NCBI GenBank assembly: GCA_928212115.1 | Contig: CAKMRJ010005523.1 | Coordinates: forward strand, 101,888,100-101,952,099 | DNA length: 64,000 nucleotides | Origin: Lactuca virosa | Taxonomy: Eukaryota; Streptophyta; Magnoliopsida; Asterales; Asteraceae | Direction of reading: 5' to 3' | In this document: positions 22,691-34,147 of the stretch, piece by piece | Layout of the letters: every line of letters begins with the position of its first letter | Numbering within the stretch: the first letter of the stretch is position 1 | Program-made: the position numbers and the translations under genes | Notes under the pieces: generated by a model | What the model was told of the DNA's origin: nothing | The model's input: only the letters and a program-made list of their open reading frames with translations | The model's database searches: none

Positions 22691-23306
22691 ATGTCTGGTT
22701 TAGACAACAATGATCTTCCCAAACCAAGCTTTCCTAATGAATATGACTTCCCGAGTTTGGCTCATGGAAAGTCATACTTCTCTTCCTCCACCTCCTCCAA
22801 TTATTCTCCCTAACCCACAAGTTCAAGGTCATCAAGCCCTAATGGCAAGCAAGGTCTATGTATGATCACATCTTAGAGATGAAGTCACATATTAACAAGC
22901 CGGGAGAGTTTGTGTGTCAAAGTCTTGAGAAAGTTGGATGTTCACATCACTTTCTAAGTCACATAGTGAGTTCCTTTGGGACTACTATGAAACAGACTAT
23001 GACATGAACCTTAATGATCATATCTATTTGCTTGGTGCAGCTGAACCAGCAATGATTTGAACGATAGTAAAGCAAATTTGATTAGAAGATCAACTTCCCA
23101 AAACTTTATGGACAGTGACAATGGTGACACTGGAAATCCAGAAAAAGCATTCTCTTCCCAATGGAAAGGGATTGGCCATAGTCAACCCGGTTGACCAAAT
23201 GGTAAAGAGAAAGGCTAAGTCTGAGATAGTCCCATTACCAAAGGGTCCATATGTTTATTTGCCAAAGGAAGGGGCGTTGATTGGCAAAGCTGCCAAATTT
23301 ACCTAA
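22691..23306 (+). pseudogene. Copia-B gag (decayed)
   Basis: Start ATG at 22691 (MSGLDNND..). The proline-rich segment SLPPPPPIILPNPQ is followed by the gag domain in pieces (ILEMKSHINKPGE, MNLNDHIYLLGA, then KKHSLPNGKGLAIVNPVDQM). It resembles the UBN2-type Copia gag of the better preserved copy at 62324. Frameshifts occur near 22780, 22870 and 22920, and the CCHC zinc knuckle is lost. Compared with copy 2 it has extra one-base changes. The product would have formed the particle shell. Confidence 0.82.
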
Positions 23307-24209
23307 GGATGTTAAAGTCAATAAGTTTGACTCTACATCAGGTAGAGCCATTATCTAACTTGTTAAGTTCTATTCTGAGATCCTCATTACATGATGTGAC
23401 GGGTCACATGTTGATGTTTTAAGAATCAAAGAATAGAGAGAAATCTTAAAGGAAGTATATGCTGATTCTGATCGCGAGGTGGATTTCGATCGCATCAGAA
23501 TTTTGAGCAGTTGCTTAAGAAGTTATGATAATTGCTAAGGAATAGATAACAACAATTTTCCATGTGGATTCGTAAGGATAAGTTTTTCCGCAAAGTTTTA
23601 AAATAAAAGAAAATTGTTTAATTTTATTTAGTTGAAGTCTCCTTACAATGCATTTGTTGGAAAATTGTTGCTTATATGATTCCACTGACAGCAATATTGG
23701 AAAATGGATTTGATTCTTTTCATTTGTCGTAGTGTCTAAATTACCAAATCAGGAAAGTTCCTCCTCACCCAAGTTTCAATTGGATTCGAAACTTGGAATC
23801 ATGAAGTTGAATAGTAGATGAATGAGAACTTTCAAGCATTGGAAAATCAAGACTAATTACTTGTTCACATGGATGTGTGAGTCAAGTGACGTATAAAGGG
23901 ATCGAGTACACATCTTGTGCACTGTCATGTCACCACAAAGCTCGTTAAGACTATTTGATTTACTAAAGTTTAGTAAATATGCGTTATACTTACAAGTTTA
24001 AGTATAATTCTGAAACATTGGAAAAGTCTCAATGTATGGCAGAACGATCATGGGAAGAATCAAATTAGGCAGAAAGATAAAAGTTTCTCATAATCTGAAA
24101 AGATGGGAGAGTAATTAGTATCATGTTTGTGCTCATTCTGAAGGATTAGAACATCATTCACAATTAGTCCTTAAAGTTCATCTTAGTGCATTCTTATGAC
24201 TAAGAAAGA
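23307..24209 (+). pseudogene. Copia-B protease/integrase remnant up to the gap
   Basis: Heavily decayed. Near 23920-24010 a stretch reading as FSKYGYTYKFKYNSETLEK-like marks the integrase core (its usual form is a D-D-Y-S-R-Y-G-Y-V-Y-L-x-K-Y-K-S-E motif). There is no ORF above 60 residues. The equivalent in copy 2 is 57295-58203. Indels relative to copy 2 become frequent towards the gap, which suggests a poor contig end. Confidence 0.7.
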
Positions 24210-24222
24210 NNNNNNNNNNNNN
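24210..24222. other. Assembly gap (13 N)
   Basis: Left of it is the Copia-B integrase remnant; right of it the middle of a Copia-T array unit. Copy 2 continues through the equivalent point (58203) into more Copia-B, so the join may be a scaffold artefact. Confidence 1.
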
Positions 24223-25869
24223 TTCACTTGAAGAAATTCAAGAGTTAACCAAAGAAGGAACCTTAGATGATACTAGCACTCAAATGAGAGCAAGCAATTC
24301 CTGTTGAATCAGTTGATAACTCATTACCTCTTCCAAGATCCACTAGGGTTAGTGTGCCACCCGAGTATATGGTTTCAATATTACTTCAGACGGTGACACA
24401 GTTATCAGTGATAGGACACTGGTAGTAAATCTGGATGAACCAACTAATTACAGGGAAGCAATGGAAGGCCCAGAGGATTCAATGTGGAAAGAGGCAACGG
24501 ACAGCGCGAGATAAAGTCCATGTATGACAACCTGATGCAGCGAACAAATGACCAAAGATCAAAACTGTTGATTCTAGAAGAATACCCAGGATAATCTTGC
24601 CCTAACCACGTTGATTCTATGAATACCGTGGGATTGGCTTCAAAATTTGGTAAACACACAACAAATTTTGAGAGAAAAATGAAAGTTCTTTAAACTGATC
24701 AATGACCATCCAGATTACATCAGAAAGACTTAAATAAGAAGCAGAATTTTAAAAGAAACCCTAAAGAGACATGGCCAAACACAAACCCAAAAACAAAGTC
24801 CAAAAATTATGAAAAAAACACAAAAAAATGTCCATAAGTCCAATTGAAAAGCGATTTCTGGACTCAAAATGGGTAAGTCCCCTTGGGAATTATCTAGACG
24901 TGCTCCTTGCTTCAAGCTTCGATTTAACTGGTCGAAAGACAGTTAGGTGCAAATGGATCTTTAAAAAGAAGACCGACAAAGATGGAAATGTACACACGTT
25001 CAAGACTCGACTGGTTGCAAAAGGTTTCACTCAAAAACCGGGGGTTGACTATGATGAGACCTTCTCACCAGTAGCTAAGATTAAATCTATTAGGATATTG
25101 CTCACCATAGCTGCCTTTCATGAAATGATGTATGGAAGATGGATGTCAAGACTGCTTTCCTTAACGGAATGTTAGTTGAGAATATTTAGATTAATCAGTG
25201 AGAGGGTTTTGTTGATGCAAAGTTTCCCAATAGAGTGTGCAAGCTTGAGAAATCCATTTATGGATTGAAATAAGCATCTCGCAGCTGGAATCTTTGCTTC
25301 CGTGAGAAACTCAAAGAGTTTGGTTTCTCTGGGAGTGAAGATGAGTCATGCGTGTATATTATGGCCGGTGGGAGAATAGTAAACTATTCTGGTATTATAT
25401 GTCAACGACATATTACTCATTGGTAACGACGTTCCGACCTTGAAAGAAGTTAAGTCTTGGCTTGGAAATTGTTTTTCCATGAAAGACCTTGAAGTTGCCT
25501 ATATTATTTGGATTAGAATAATGAGAGATAGAAAGAAGAGACTAATTGGACTTAGTCATAATACATTCTTGGACAAGGTACTAAAGAGGTTTAGTATGGA
25601 AAATTCCAAGAAGGGAGAGCTACCTATCCAGAGCAATACCAAATTGAGTAAGAATGAATGTCCGAGTACGGATGAGGAAATACCTGACATGAGTCATGTG
25701 CCTTATGCTTCCGCTTTCAGATCGATCATGTACGCTATGACATGTACTCACCCTAATGTGTCTTTTGCTTTGAGCATGGTTAGTTGCTATCAGGGAAATC
25801 CGGGGTAGCGGTAGAGTCATTGGATATGGTTAAGATATTACTTAATATTCGCGAAGGACAAAGGATTGG
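24223..25869 (+). pseudogene. Array unit 1: Copia-T integrase tail + RT (partial)
   Basis: It starts inside the integrase tail (LEEIQELTKEGTLDDTSTQM) and carries the linker SLPLPRSTRVSVP-like region, the 400-bp filler (24531-24930), then RT: TVRCKWIFKKKTDKDGN, RLVAKGFTQKPGVDYDETFS, KTAFLN. RT stops are at I-stop-I, Q-stop-E and LK-stop-AS. The active site is YVND (AAC at 25404). One-base indels (such as AGTAAAC for AGTAAC) make it poorer than units 2 and 3, in line with its place beside the gap. Confidence 0.88.
24531..24930 (+). repeat. 400-bp filler in unit 1
   Basis: It replaces ~35 bases of RT coding (DWNL..NAPG) with unrelated AT-rich DNA, from CCTGATGCAGCG to CGATTTAACTG. Units 2 and 3 carry the same filler; units 4 and 5 do not. 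The origin is not recognised. Confidence 0.9.
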
Positions 25870-27744
25870 ACGTGGAAATTCCCTCGTTATCACATATTAA
25901 GTTTGGGGTTGTGAAGCTTTTATTAGACAAGAGACTTAGACAAGCTAGCATCTAGAAGTGAGAAATGTGTTTTCATTGGTTACCCAAAACAGTCTTTTGG
26001 ATATTTGTTCTACATACCTAGTGAAAATGTGGTCTTTGTAGCACAAAGAGGAGTCTTTCTAGAAAGAGAGCTCATATTCAAAGATGACAGTGGGAGTACC
26101 ATTGAACTTGAAGAAATTCAAGAGTTAACCAAAGAAGGAACCTTAGATGATACTAGCACTCAAATGAGAGCAAGCAATTCCTGTTGAATCAGTTGATAAC
26201 TCATTACCTCTTCCAAGATCCACTAGGGTTAGTGTGCCACCCGAGTTATATGGTTTCAATATTACTTCAGACGGTGACACAGTTATCAGTGATAGGACAC
26301 TGGTAAATCTGGATGAACCAACTAATTACAGGGAAGCAATGGAAGGCCCAGAGGATTCAATGTGGAAAGAGGCAACGGACAGCGAGATAAAGTCCATGTA
26401 TGACACCTGATGCAGCGAACAATGACCAAAGATCAAAACTGTTGATTCTAGAAGAATACCCAGGATAATCTTGCCCAAACCACGTTGATTCTATGAATAC
26501 CGTGGGATTGGCTTCAAAATTTGGTAAACACACACCAAATTTTGAGAGAAAAATGAAAGTTCTTTAAACTGATCAATGACCATCCAGATTACATCAGAAA
26601 GACTTAAATAAGAAGCAGAATTTTAAAGAAACCCTAAAGAGACATGGGCCAAACACAAACCCAAAACAAAGTCCAAAAATTATGAAAAAAAACACAAAAA
26701 TGTCCATAAGTTCAATTTGAAAAGCGATTTCTGGACTCAAAAATGGGTAAGTCCCCTTCGGGAAATTATCTAGACGTGCTCCTTGCTTCAAGCTTCGATT
26801 TAACTGGTCGAAAGACAGTTAGGTGCAAATGGATCTTTAAAAAGAAGACCGACATGGATGGAAATGTACACACGTTCAAGACTCGACTGGTTGCAAAAGG
26901 TTTCACTCAAAAACCGGGGGTTGACTATGATGAGACCTTCTCACCAGTAGCTAAGATTAAATCTATTAGGATATTGCTCACCATAGCTGCCTTTCATGAC
27001 AATGATGTATGGAAGATGGATGTCAAGACTGCTTTCCTTAACGGAATGTTAGTTGAGAATATTTAGATTAATCAGTGAGAGGGTTTTGTTGATGCAAAGT
27101 TTCCCAATAGAGTGTGCAAGCTTGAGAAATCCATTTATGGATTGAAATAAGCATCTCACAGCTGGAATCTTTGCTTCCGTGAGAAAGTCAAAGAGTTTGG
27201 TTTCTCTGGGAGTGAAGATGAGTCATGCGTGTATATTATGGCCGGTGGGAGAATAGTAACTATTCTGGTATTATATGTCAACGACATATTACTCATCGGT
27301 AACGACGTTCCGACCTTGAAAGAAGTTAAGTCTTGGCTTGGAAATTGTTTTTCCATGAAAGACCTTGGAGAAGTTGTCTATATTATTTGGATTAGAATAA
27401 TGAGAGATAGAAAGAAGAGACTAATTGGACTTAGTCATAATACATACTTGGACAAGGTACTAAAGAGGTTTAGTATGGAAAATTCCAAGAAGGGAGAGCT
27501 ACCTATCCAGAGCAATACCAAATTGAGTAAGAATGAATGTCCGAGTACGGATGAGGAAATACCTGACATGAGTCATGTGCCTTATGCTTCCGCTTTCAGA
27601 TCGATCATGTACGCTATGACATGTACTCACCCTAATGTGTCTTTTGCTTTGAGCATGGTTAGTTGCTATCAGGGAAATCCGGGTAGAGCTCATTGGATAG
27701 GGGTTAAGAATATACTTAAGTATTCGCGAAGGACAAAGGATTGG
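25870..27744 (+). pseudogene. Array unit 2: Copia-T integrase tail + RT
   Basis: The integrase tail is at 25880-26187 (FIGYPKQSFGYLFYIPSE, then VFLERELIFKDDSGS), followed by the linker to RT with filler 26406-26806. RT is at 26807-27744: CKWIFKKKTDMDGNVHTFKT, AKGFTQKPGVDYDETFSPVA, DVKTAFLNGM, stop, KLEKSIYGLK, stop, then SEDESCVYIMAGG, YVNDILLIGND (catalytic D to N, 27280-27282), LPIQSNTKLS and RVPYASAFRSIMYAMT-like. The frame runs through the junction into unit 3 (ORF 27229-27816). Confidence 0.92.
26406..26806 (+). repeat. 400-bp filler in unit 2
   Basis: Same filler as in units 1 and 3. It contains ATG at 26743, in frame with the RT downstream, and a splice-donor-like GGTAAGT at 26746-26752. 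Both may be chance. Confidence 0.9.
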
Positions 27745-29624
27745 ACGTGGAAAGTTCCCTCGTTATCACATATTAAAGTTTGGGGTTGTGAAGCTTTTAT
27801 TAGACAAGAGACTTAGGACAAGCTAGCATCTAGAAGTGAGAAATGTGTTTTCATTGGTTACCCAAAACAGTCTTTTGGATATTTGTTCTACATACCTAGT
27901 GAAAATGTGGTCTTTGTAGCACAAAGAGGAGTCTTTCTAGAAAGAGAGCTCACATTCAAAGATGATAGTGGGAGTACCATTCAACTTGAAGAAATTCAAG
28001 AGTTAACCAAAGAAGGAACCTTAGATGATACTAGCACTCAAATGAGAGCAAGCAATTCCTGTTGAATCAGTTGATAACTCATTACCTCTTCCAAGATCCA
28101 CTAGGGTTAGTGTGCCACCCGAGTTATATGGTTTCAATATTACTTCAGACGGTGACACAGTTATCAGTGATAGGACACTGGTAAATCTGGATGAACCAAC
28201 TAATTACAGGGAAGGAACGGAAGGCCCAGAGGATTCAATGTGGAAAGAGGCAACGGACAGCGAGATAAAGTCCATGTATGACAACCTGATGCAGCGAACA
28301 AATGACCAAAGATCAAAACTGTTGATTCTAGAAGAATACCCAGGATAATCTTGCCCTAACCACGTTGATTCTATGAATACCGTGGGATTGGCTTCAAAAT
28401 TTGGTAAACACACACAAATTTTGAGAGAAAAATGAAAGTTCTTTAAACTGATCAATGACCATCCAGATTACATCAGAAAGACTTAAATAAGAAGCAGAAT
28501 TTTAAAAGAAACCCTAAAGAGACATGGGCCAAACACAAACCCAAAAACAAAGTCCAAAAATTATGAAAAAAACACAAAAATGTCCATAAGTCCAATTTAA
28601 AAAGCGATTTCTGGACTCAAAAATGGGTAAGTCCCCTTCGGGAAATTATCTAGACGTGCTCCTTGCTTCAAGCTTCGATTTAACTGGTCGAAAGACAGTT
28701 AGGTGCAAATGGATCTTTAAAAAGAAGACCGACATGGATGGAAATGTACACACGTTCAAGACTCGACTGGTTGCAAAAGGTTTCACTCAAAACCCGGGGG
28801 TTGACTATGATGAGACCTTCTCACCAGTAGCTAAGATTAAATCTATTAGGATATTGCTCACCATAGCTGCCTTTCATGACAATGATGTATGGAAGATGGA
28901 TGTCAAGACTGCTTTCCTTAACGGAATGTTAGTTGAGAATATTTAGATTAATCAGTGAGAGGGTTTTGTTGATGCAAAGTTTCCCAATAGAGTGTGCAAG
29001 CTTGAGAAATCCATTTATGGATTGAAATAAGCATCTCGCAGCTGGAATCTTTGCTTCCGTGAGAAACTCAAAGAGTTTGGTTTCTCTGGGAGTGAAGATG
29101 AGTCATGCGTGTATATTATGGCCGGTGGGAGAATAGTAACTATTCTGGTATTATATGTCAACGACATATTACTCATCGGTAACGACGTTCCGACCTTGAA
29201 AGAAGTTAAGTCTTGGCTTGGAAATTGTTTTTCCATGAAAGACCTTGGAGAAGTTGTCTATATTATTTGGATTAGAATAATGAGAGATAGAAAGAAGAGA
29301 CTAATTGGACTTAGTCATAATACATACTTGGACAAGGTACTAAAGAGGTTTAGTATGGAAAATTCCAAGAAGGGAGAGCTACCTATCCAGAGCAATACCA
29401 AATTGAGTAAGAATGACTGTCCGAGTACGGATGAGGAAATACCTGACATGAGTCATGTGCCTTATGCTTCCGCTTTCAGATCGATCATGTACGCTATGAC
29501 ATTTACTCACCCTAATGTGTCTTTTGCCTTGAGCATGGTTAGTTGCTATCAGGGAAATCCAGGTAGAGCTCATTGGATAGCGGTTAAGAATATACTTAAG
29601 TCTTCGCGAAGGACAAAGGATTGG
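27745..29624 (+). pseudogene. Array unit 3: Copia-T integrase tail + RT
   Basis: Almost identical to unit 2 and the best preserved unit. Integrase tail at 27745-28065, linker ORF 28112-28348 (VNLDEPTNYREGTEGPEDSM), filler 28285-28686, RT 28687-29624. It shares the same three stops and YVND (29160-29162). ORF 29109-29705 crosses the junction into unit 4. Differences from unit 2 are scattered substitutions (for example AACCCGGGG for AAACCGGGG). Confidence 0.92.
28285..28686 (+). repeat. 400-bp filler in unit 3
   Basis: Third copy of the filler, at the same breakpoints. Its sharing by units 1-3 only shows that these three arose from one another after the capture. Confidence 0.9.
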
Positions 29625-31132
29625 ACGTGGAAGTTCCCTCGTTATCACATATTAGAGTTTAGGGTTGTGAAGCTTTTCTTAGACAAGAGACTTACGGCAA
29701 GCTAGCATCTAGAAGTGAGAAATGTGTTTTCATTGGTTACCCTAAACAGTCTTTTGGATATTTGTTCTACAGACCGAGTGAAAATGTGGTCTTTGTAGCA
29801 CAAAGAGGAGTCTTTCTAGAAAGAGAGCTCATATTCAAAGATGACAGTGGGAGTACCATTGAACTTGAAGAAATTTAAGAGTTAACCAAAGAAGGAACCT
29901 TAGATGATACTAGCACTCAAATGAGAGAAAGCAGTTCCTGTTGAACCCGTTGATAACTCATTACCTCTTCGAAGATCCACTAGGGTTAGTGTGCCACCCG
30001 AGTTATATGGTTTCCATATTACTTCAGACGGTGACACATTTATCAGTGATAGGACACTGGTAAATCTGGGATGAACCAACTAATTACATGGAAGCAATGG
30101 AAGGCCCAGAGGATTCATGTGGAAAGAGGCAATGGACAGCGAGATAAAGTCCATGTATGACAACAAAGATTGGAATTTGTTTTTTGATAATGCACCAGGT
30201 CGAAAGACAATTAGGTGCAAATGGATCTTTAAAAAGAAGACTGACATGGATGGAAATGTACACACATTCAAGACTCGACTGGTTGCAAAAGGTTTCACTC
30301 AAAAACTGGGGTTGACTATGATGAGACCTTCTCACCAGTAGCTAAGATTAAATCTATTAGGATATTGCTCACCATAGCTGCCTTTCATGACTATGATATA
30401 TGAGAGGGATTTCAAGACTGCTTTCCTAACGGGATGTTAGTTGAGGATATTTAGATTATTCAGTGAGAGGGTTTTGTTGATGTAAAGTTTCCCATAGAGT
30501 GTGCAAGCTTGAGAAATCCATTTATGGATTGAAATAAGCATCTCACAGCTGGAATCTTTGCTTCCGTGAGAAAGTCAAAGAGTTTGGTTTCTCTGGGAGT
30601 GAAGATGAGTCATGCGTGTATATCATGGCCGGTGGGAGAATAGTAACTTGTCCGGTATTATATGTCAATGACATATTACTCATTGGTAACGACGTTCCGA
30701 CCTTGAAAGATGTTAAATCTTGGCTTGGAAATTGTTTTCCATGATAGACCTTGGAGAAGTTGCATATATTATTGGGATTAGAATATTGAGAGATAGAAAG
30801 AAGAGAATAATTGTAGTTAGTCATAATACATACTTGGACAAGGTACTAAAGAGGTTTAGTATGGAAAATTCCAAGAAGGGAGAGCTACCTATCCAGAGCA
30901 ATACCAAATTGAGTAAGAATGAATGTCCGGGTACGAATGAGGAAATACCTGACATGAGTCATGTGCCTTATGCTTCCGCTTTCAGATCGATCATGTACGC
31001 TATGACATGTACTCTCCCTAATGTGTCTTTTGCTTTGAGCATGGTTAGTTGCTATCAGGGAAATCCGGGTAGAGCTCATTGGATAGCGGGGTGAAGAATA
31101 TACGTAAGTATTCACGAAGGACAAAGGATTGG
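29625..31132 (+). pseudogene. Array unit 4: Copia-T integrase tail + RT (short form)
   Basis: 1508 bases without the filler. Here the normal RT entry is kept (MDSEIKSMYDNKDWNLFFDN then APGRKTIRCKWIF, ~30130-30230). Stops match those of the other units and the active site is YVND (AAT, 30667). Frameshifts occur after KLG (30310) and at GAT..GAGAGG (30400). The form represents the state before filler capture. Confidence 0.9.
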
Positions 31133-32645
31133 ACATGGAAAGCTCCCTCGTTATCACATATTAAAGTTTGGGGTTGTGAAGCTTTTATTAGAAAAGAGAC
31201 TCACGACAAGCTAGCAGCTAGCATCTAGAAAGAGAAACGTGTTTTCATTGGTTACCCAAAACAGTCTTTTAGATATTTGTTCTACATACCTAGTAAAATG
31301 TGGTCTTTGTAGCACAAAGAGGAGTCTTTCTAGAAAGAGAGCTCATGTTCAAAGATGACAGTAGGAGTACCATTGAACTTGAAGAAATTCAAGAGTTAAC
31401 CAAAGAAGGAACCTTAGATGATACTAGCACTCAAATGAGAGCAAGTAGTTCCTGTTGAACCAGTTGATAACTCATTACCTCTTTGAAGATCCACTAGGGT
31501 TAGTGTGCTACCCGAGTTATATGGTTTCCATAGTACTTCAGACGGTGACACATTTATCAGTGATAGGACACTGGTAAATCTGGATGAACCAACTAATTAC
31601 AGGGAAGCAATGGAACGCCCAGAGGATTCCATGTGGAGAGAGGCAATGGACAGCGAGATAAAGTCCATGTATGAAACCCAAGATTGGAATTTGTTGATAA
31701 TGCACCAGGTCGAAAGACAGTTAGGTGCAAATGGATCTGTTAGAAGAAGACTGACATGGATGGAAATGTAGACACATTCAAGAGTTGACTGGTTGCAAAA
31801 GGTTTCACTCAAAGCCCGGGGGTTTGACTATGATGAGACCTTCTCACCAGTAGCTAAGATTAAATCTATTAGGATATTGCTCACCATAGCTGCCTTTCAT
31901 GACTATCATATATGGAAGATTGATGTCCAAACTGCTTTCCTTAACGGGATGTTAGTTGAGGATATTTAGATTAATCAGTAAGAGGGTTTGTTGATGCAAT
32001 GTTTCCCAATAGACTGTGTAAGCTTGAGAAATCCATTTATGGATTGACATAGGCACCTCGCAGCTGGAATCTTTGCTTCCGTGAGAAAATCAAAGAGTTT
32101 GGTTTCTCTGGGAGTGAAAATAAGTCATGCGTGTATATCATGGCCGGGGGAAGAATAGTAACTTCTCTGGTATTATATGTCAATGACATATTACTCATTG
32201 GTAACGACGTTCTGACCTTGAAACATGTTAAGTCTTGCCTTGGAAATTGTTTTTCCATGAAAGGCCTTGGAGAAGTTGCTTATATTATTGGGATTAGAAT
32301 ATTGAGAGATAGAAAGAAGAGACTACTCGGACTTAGTCATAATACATACTTGGACAAGGAACTAAATAGGTTTAGTATGGAAAATTCCAAGAAGGGAGAG
32401 CTACCTATCCAAAGTAATACCAAATTAGTAAGAATGACTGTCCGAGTATGGATGAGGAAATACCTGACATGAGTCATGTGCCTTATGCTTCCGCTTTCAG
32501 ATCGATCATGTACGCTATGATATGTACTCGCCCTAATGTGTCTTTTGCTTTGAGCATGGTTAGTTGCTATCAAGGAAATCTGGGTAGAGCTCATTGGATA
32601 GTGGTTAAGAATATACTTAAGTATTCGTGAAGGACAAAGGATTGG
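31133..32645 (+). pseudogene. Array unit 5: Copia-T integrase tail + RT (short form)
   Basis: 1513 bases, no filler. The linker ORF 31505-31771 contains NLDEPTNYREAMERPEDSMW and runs into RT. YVND (AAT, 32182) is shared. The third stop lies in LT-stop-AP rather than LK-stop-AS. More substitutions than units 2 and 3 suggest an older unit. The next junction (after 32643-32645) leads into unit 6. Confidence 0.9.
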
Positions 32646-33720
32646 ACGTGCAAAGTTCCCTCGTTATCACATATTAGAGTTTGGGGCGTTGTGAAGCTTT
32701 TCTAAGACAAGAGACTCACGACAAGCTAGCATCTAGAAGTAAGAAATGTGTTTTCATTGGTTACCCTAAACAGTCTTTTGGATATTTGTTCTACAGACCT
32801 AGTGAAAATGTGGTCTTTGTAGCACAAAGGAGTCTTTCTAGAAAGAGAGCTCATATTCAAAGATGACAGTGGGAGTACCATTGAACTTGAAGAAATTTAA
32901 GAGTTAACCAAAGAAGGAACCTTAGATGATACTAGCACTCAAATGAGAGAAAGCAGTTCCTGTTGAACCCATTGGTAACTCATACCTCTTCGAAGATCCA
33001 CTAGGGTTAGTGTGCCACCCGAGTTATATGGTGTCCATGTTACTTCAGACGGTGACACATTTATCAGTAATAGGACACTGGTAAATCTGGATGAACCAAC
33101 TAATTACATGGAAGCAATGGAAGGCCCAGAGGATTCCATGTGGAAAGAGGCAATGGACAGCGAGATAAAGTCCATGTATGACAACCAAGATTGGCAAATC
33201 CAGTGAGAGGGTTTTCTTGATGCAAAGTTTCCCAATTAGTGTGCAAGCTTGACAAATCCATTATGGATTGAAATAAGCATCTCGCAGCTGGAATCTTTGC
33301 TTCCGTGAGAAAGTCAAAGAGTTTGGTTTCTCTGGGAGTGAAGATGAGTCATGCGTGTATATCATGGCCGGTGGGAGAATAGAATAGTAACTTGTCTGGT
33401 ATTATATGTCAATGACATATTACTCTTTGGTAACGACGTTCCGACCTTGAAAGATGTTAAGTCTTGGCTTGGAAATTGTTTTTCCATGAAAGACCTTGGA
33501 GAAGTTGCCTATTATTGGGATTAGAATATTGAGAGATAGAAAGAAAAGACTAATTGGACTTAGTCATAATACATACTTGGAGAAGGTACTAAAGAGGTTT
33601 AGTATGGAAAATTCCAAGAAGGGAGAGCTACCTATCCAGAGCAATACGAAATTGAGTAAGAATGAATATCCGAGTACGGATGAGAATATACTTCAGTATT
33701 TGCGAAGGACAAAGGATTGG
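32646..33720 (+). pseudogene. Array unit 6: deleted unit leading into RNase H
   Basis: 1075 bases. One deletion joins YDNQDWQ to the IQ-stop-EGF segment at about 33195, removing most of the RT fingers. A second, near 33683, joins PSTDE to NILQYLRRTKDW, removing ~170 bases of the RT end. YVND (AAT, 33411) is still present. At 33720 it does not jump to another integrase tail but continues as VLVLGGNDTLRVDDYSDANF, the true RNase H. It is therefore the 3' anchor of the array. Confidence 0.9.
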
Positions 33721-34147
33721 GTTCTTGTCCTTGGTGGCAATGATACTCTGAGAGTAGACGATTATAGTGATGCCAACTTCCAAAGGGATAGGGACAACAT
33801 CCGTTTTGAATCTAGATGGATATTTCTACTGAACGGAGGAACAATTACTTGGAAAAGTTTCGAAGCAAGATACGGTGGCTGATTCTACTTGTGAATCATA
33901 GATATAGCAGTGAGTGAAGCGTCTCAAGAACCATGTTGGTTGAAGAACTTCATCGGAGATCCCAGAGTTGTTCAAACCATTCAGGAACCTATGGAAATAT
34001 TCAACGATAAGGAAGGGGTGGTTGCCTTAACAAAGGAACCCAGAGAACCTGGTAAAAACCAGACATCTTGTTGTAAAGAGGGTATCATCTGAAGATACAC
34101 CAGCAGATCCCCTCACAAAGGGTCTGAGTAGGGATAAGCATATTTAG
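33721..34147 (+). pseudogene. Copia-T RNase H end of pol (copy 2)
   Basis: Equivalent to 26-452. Read in frame from unit 6 (ORF 33496-33882), it shows LNGGTITWKS, then a frameshift at AAAAGTTTCG and a stop; the last part ends ADPLTKGLSRDKH. The same internal deletion of ~17 residues after the EPGK segment is present. An extra A (GGTAAAAACC) breaks the final frame relative to copy 1. Confidence 0.9.

Larger units (their letters stand above)
24223..33720 (+). repeat. Tandem array of Copia-T integrase-end/RT units (six)
   Basis: Six direct units join where the RNase H start (RRTKDW) meets the integrase tail (VPSLSHIKVWGCEAF). Junctions fall after tgg at about 25869, 27744, 29624, 31132 and 32645. 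Units 2 and 3 are 1.88 kb, units 4 and 5 are 1.51 kb, unit 6 is 1.08 kb and unit 1 is cut by the gap. All units share the nonsense codons and the YVND active-site change where that sequence is present. The last unit exits in frame into ordinary RNase H. Confidence 0.95.

Noticed and set aside
24640..24800. AAACCCTAA-type telomere motif in the filler and leaders
   Set aside because: Only isolated single motifs, never tandem; expected by chance in AT-rich plant DNA.
24730..24915. Possible small membrane protein on the - strand (FFCVFFIIFGLCFWVC), repeated at 26594-26791
   Set aside because: It arises from the AT-rich filler read backwards; the frame is not kept in unit 3.
25620..25820. Recurrent - strand ORF of 64-90 residues in array units (27499, 29379, 30885, 32337)
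   Set aside because: It is the shadow of the conserved RT frame on the + strand and repeats only because the unit repeats.
24223..33720. CRISPR-like or satellite array of unknown origin
   Set aside because: Units are 1.1-1.9 kb of recognisable Copia coding sequence with no short repeats or spacers.
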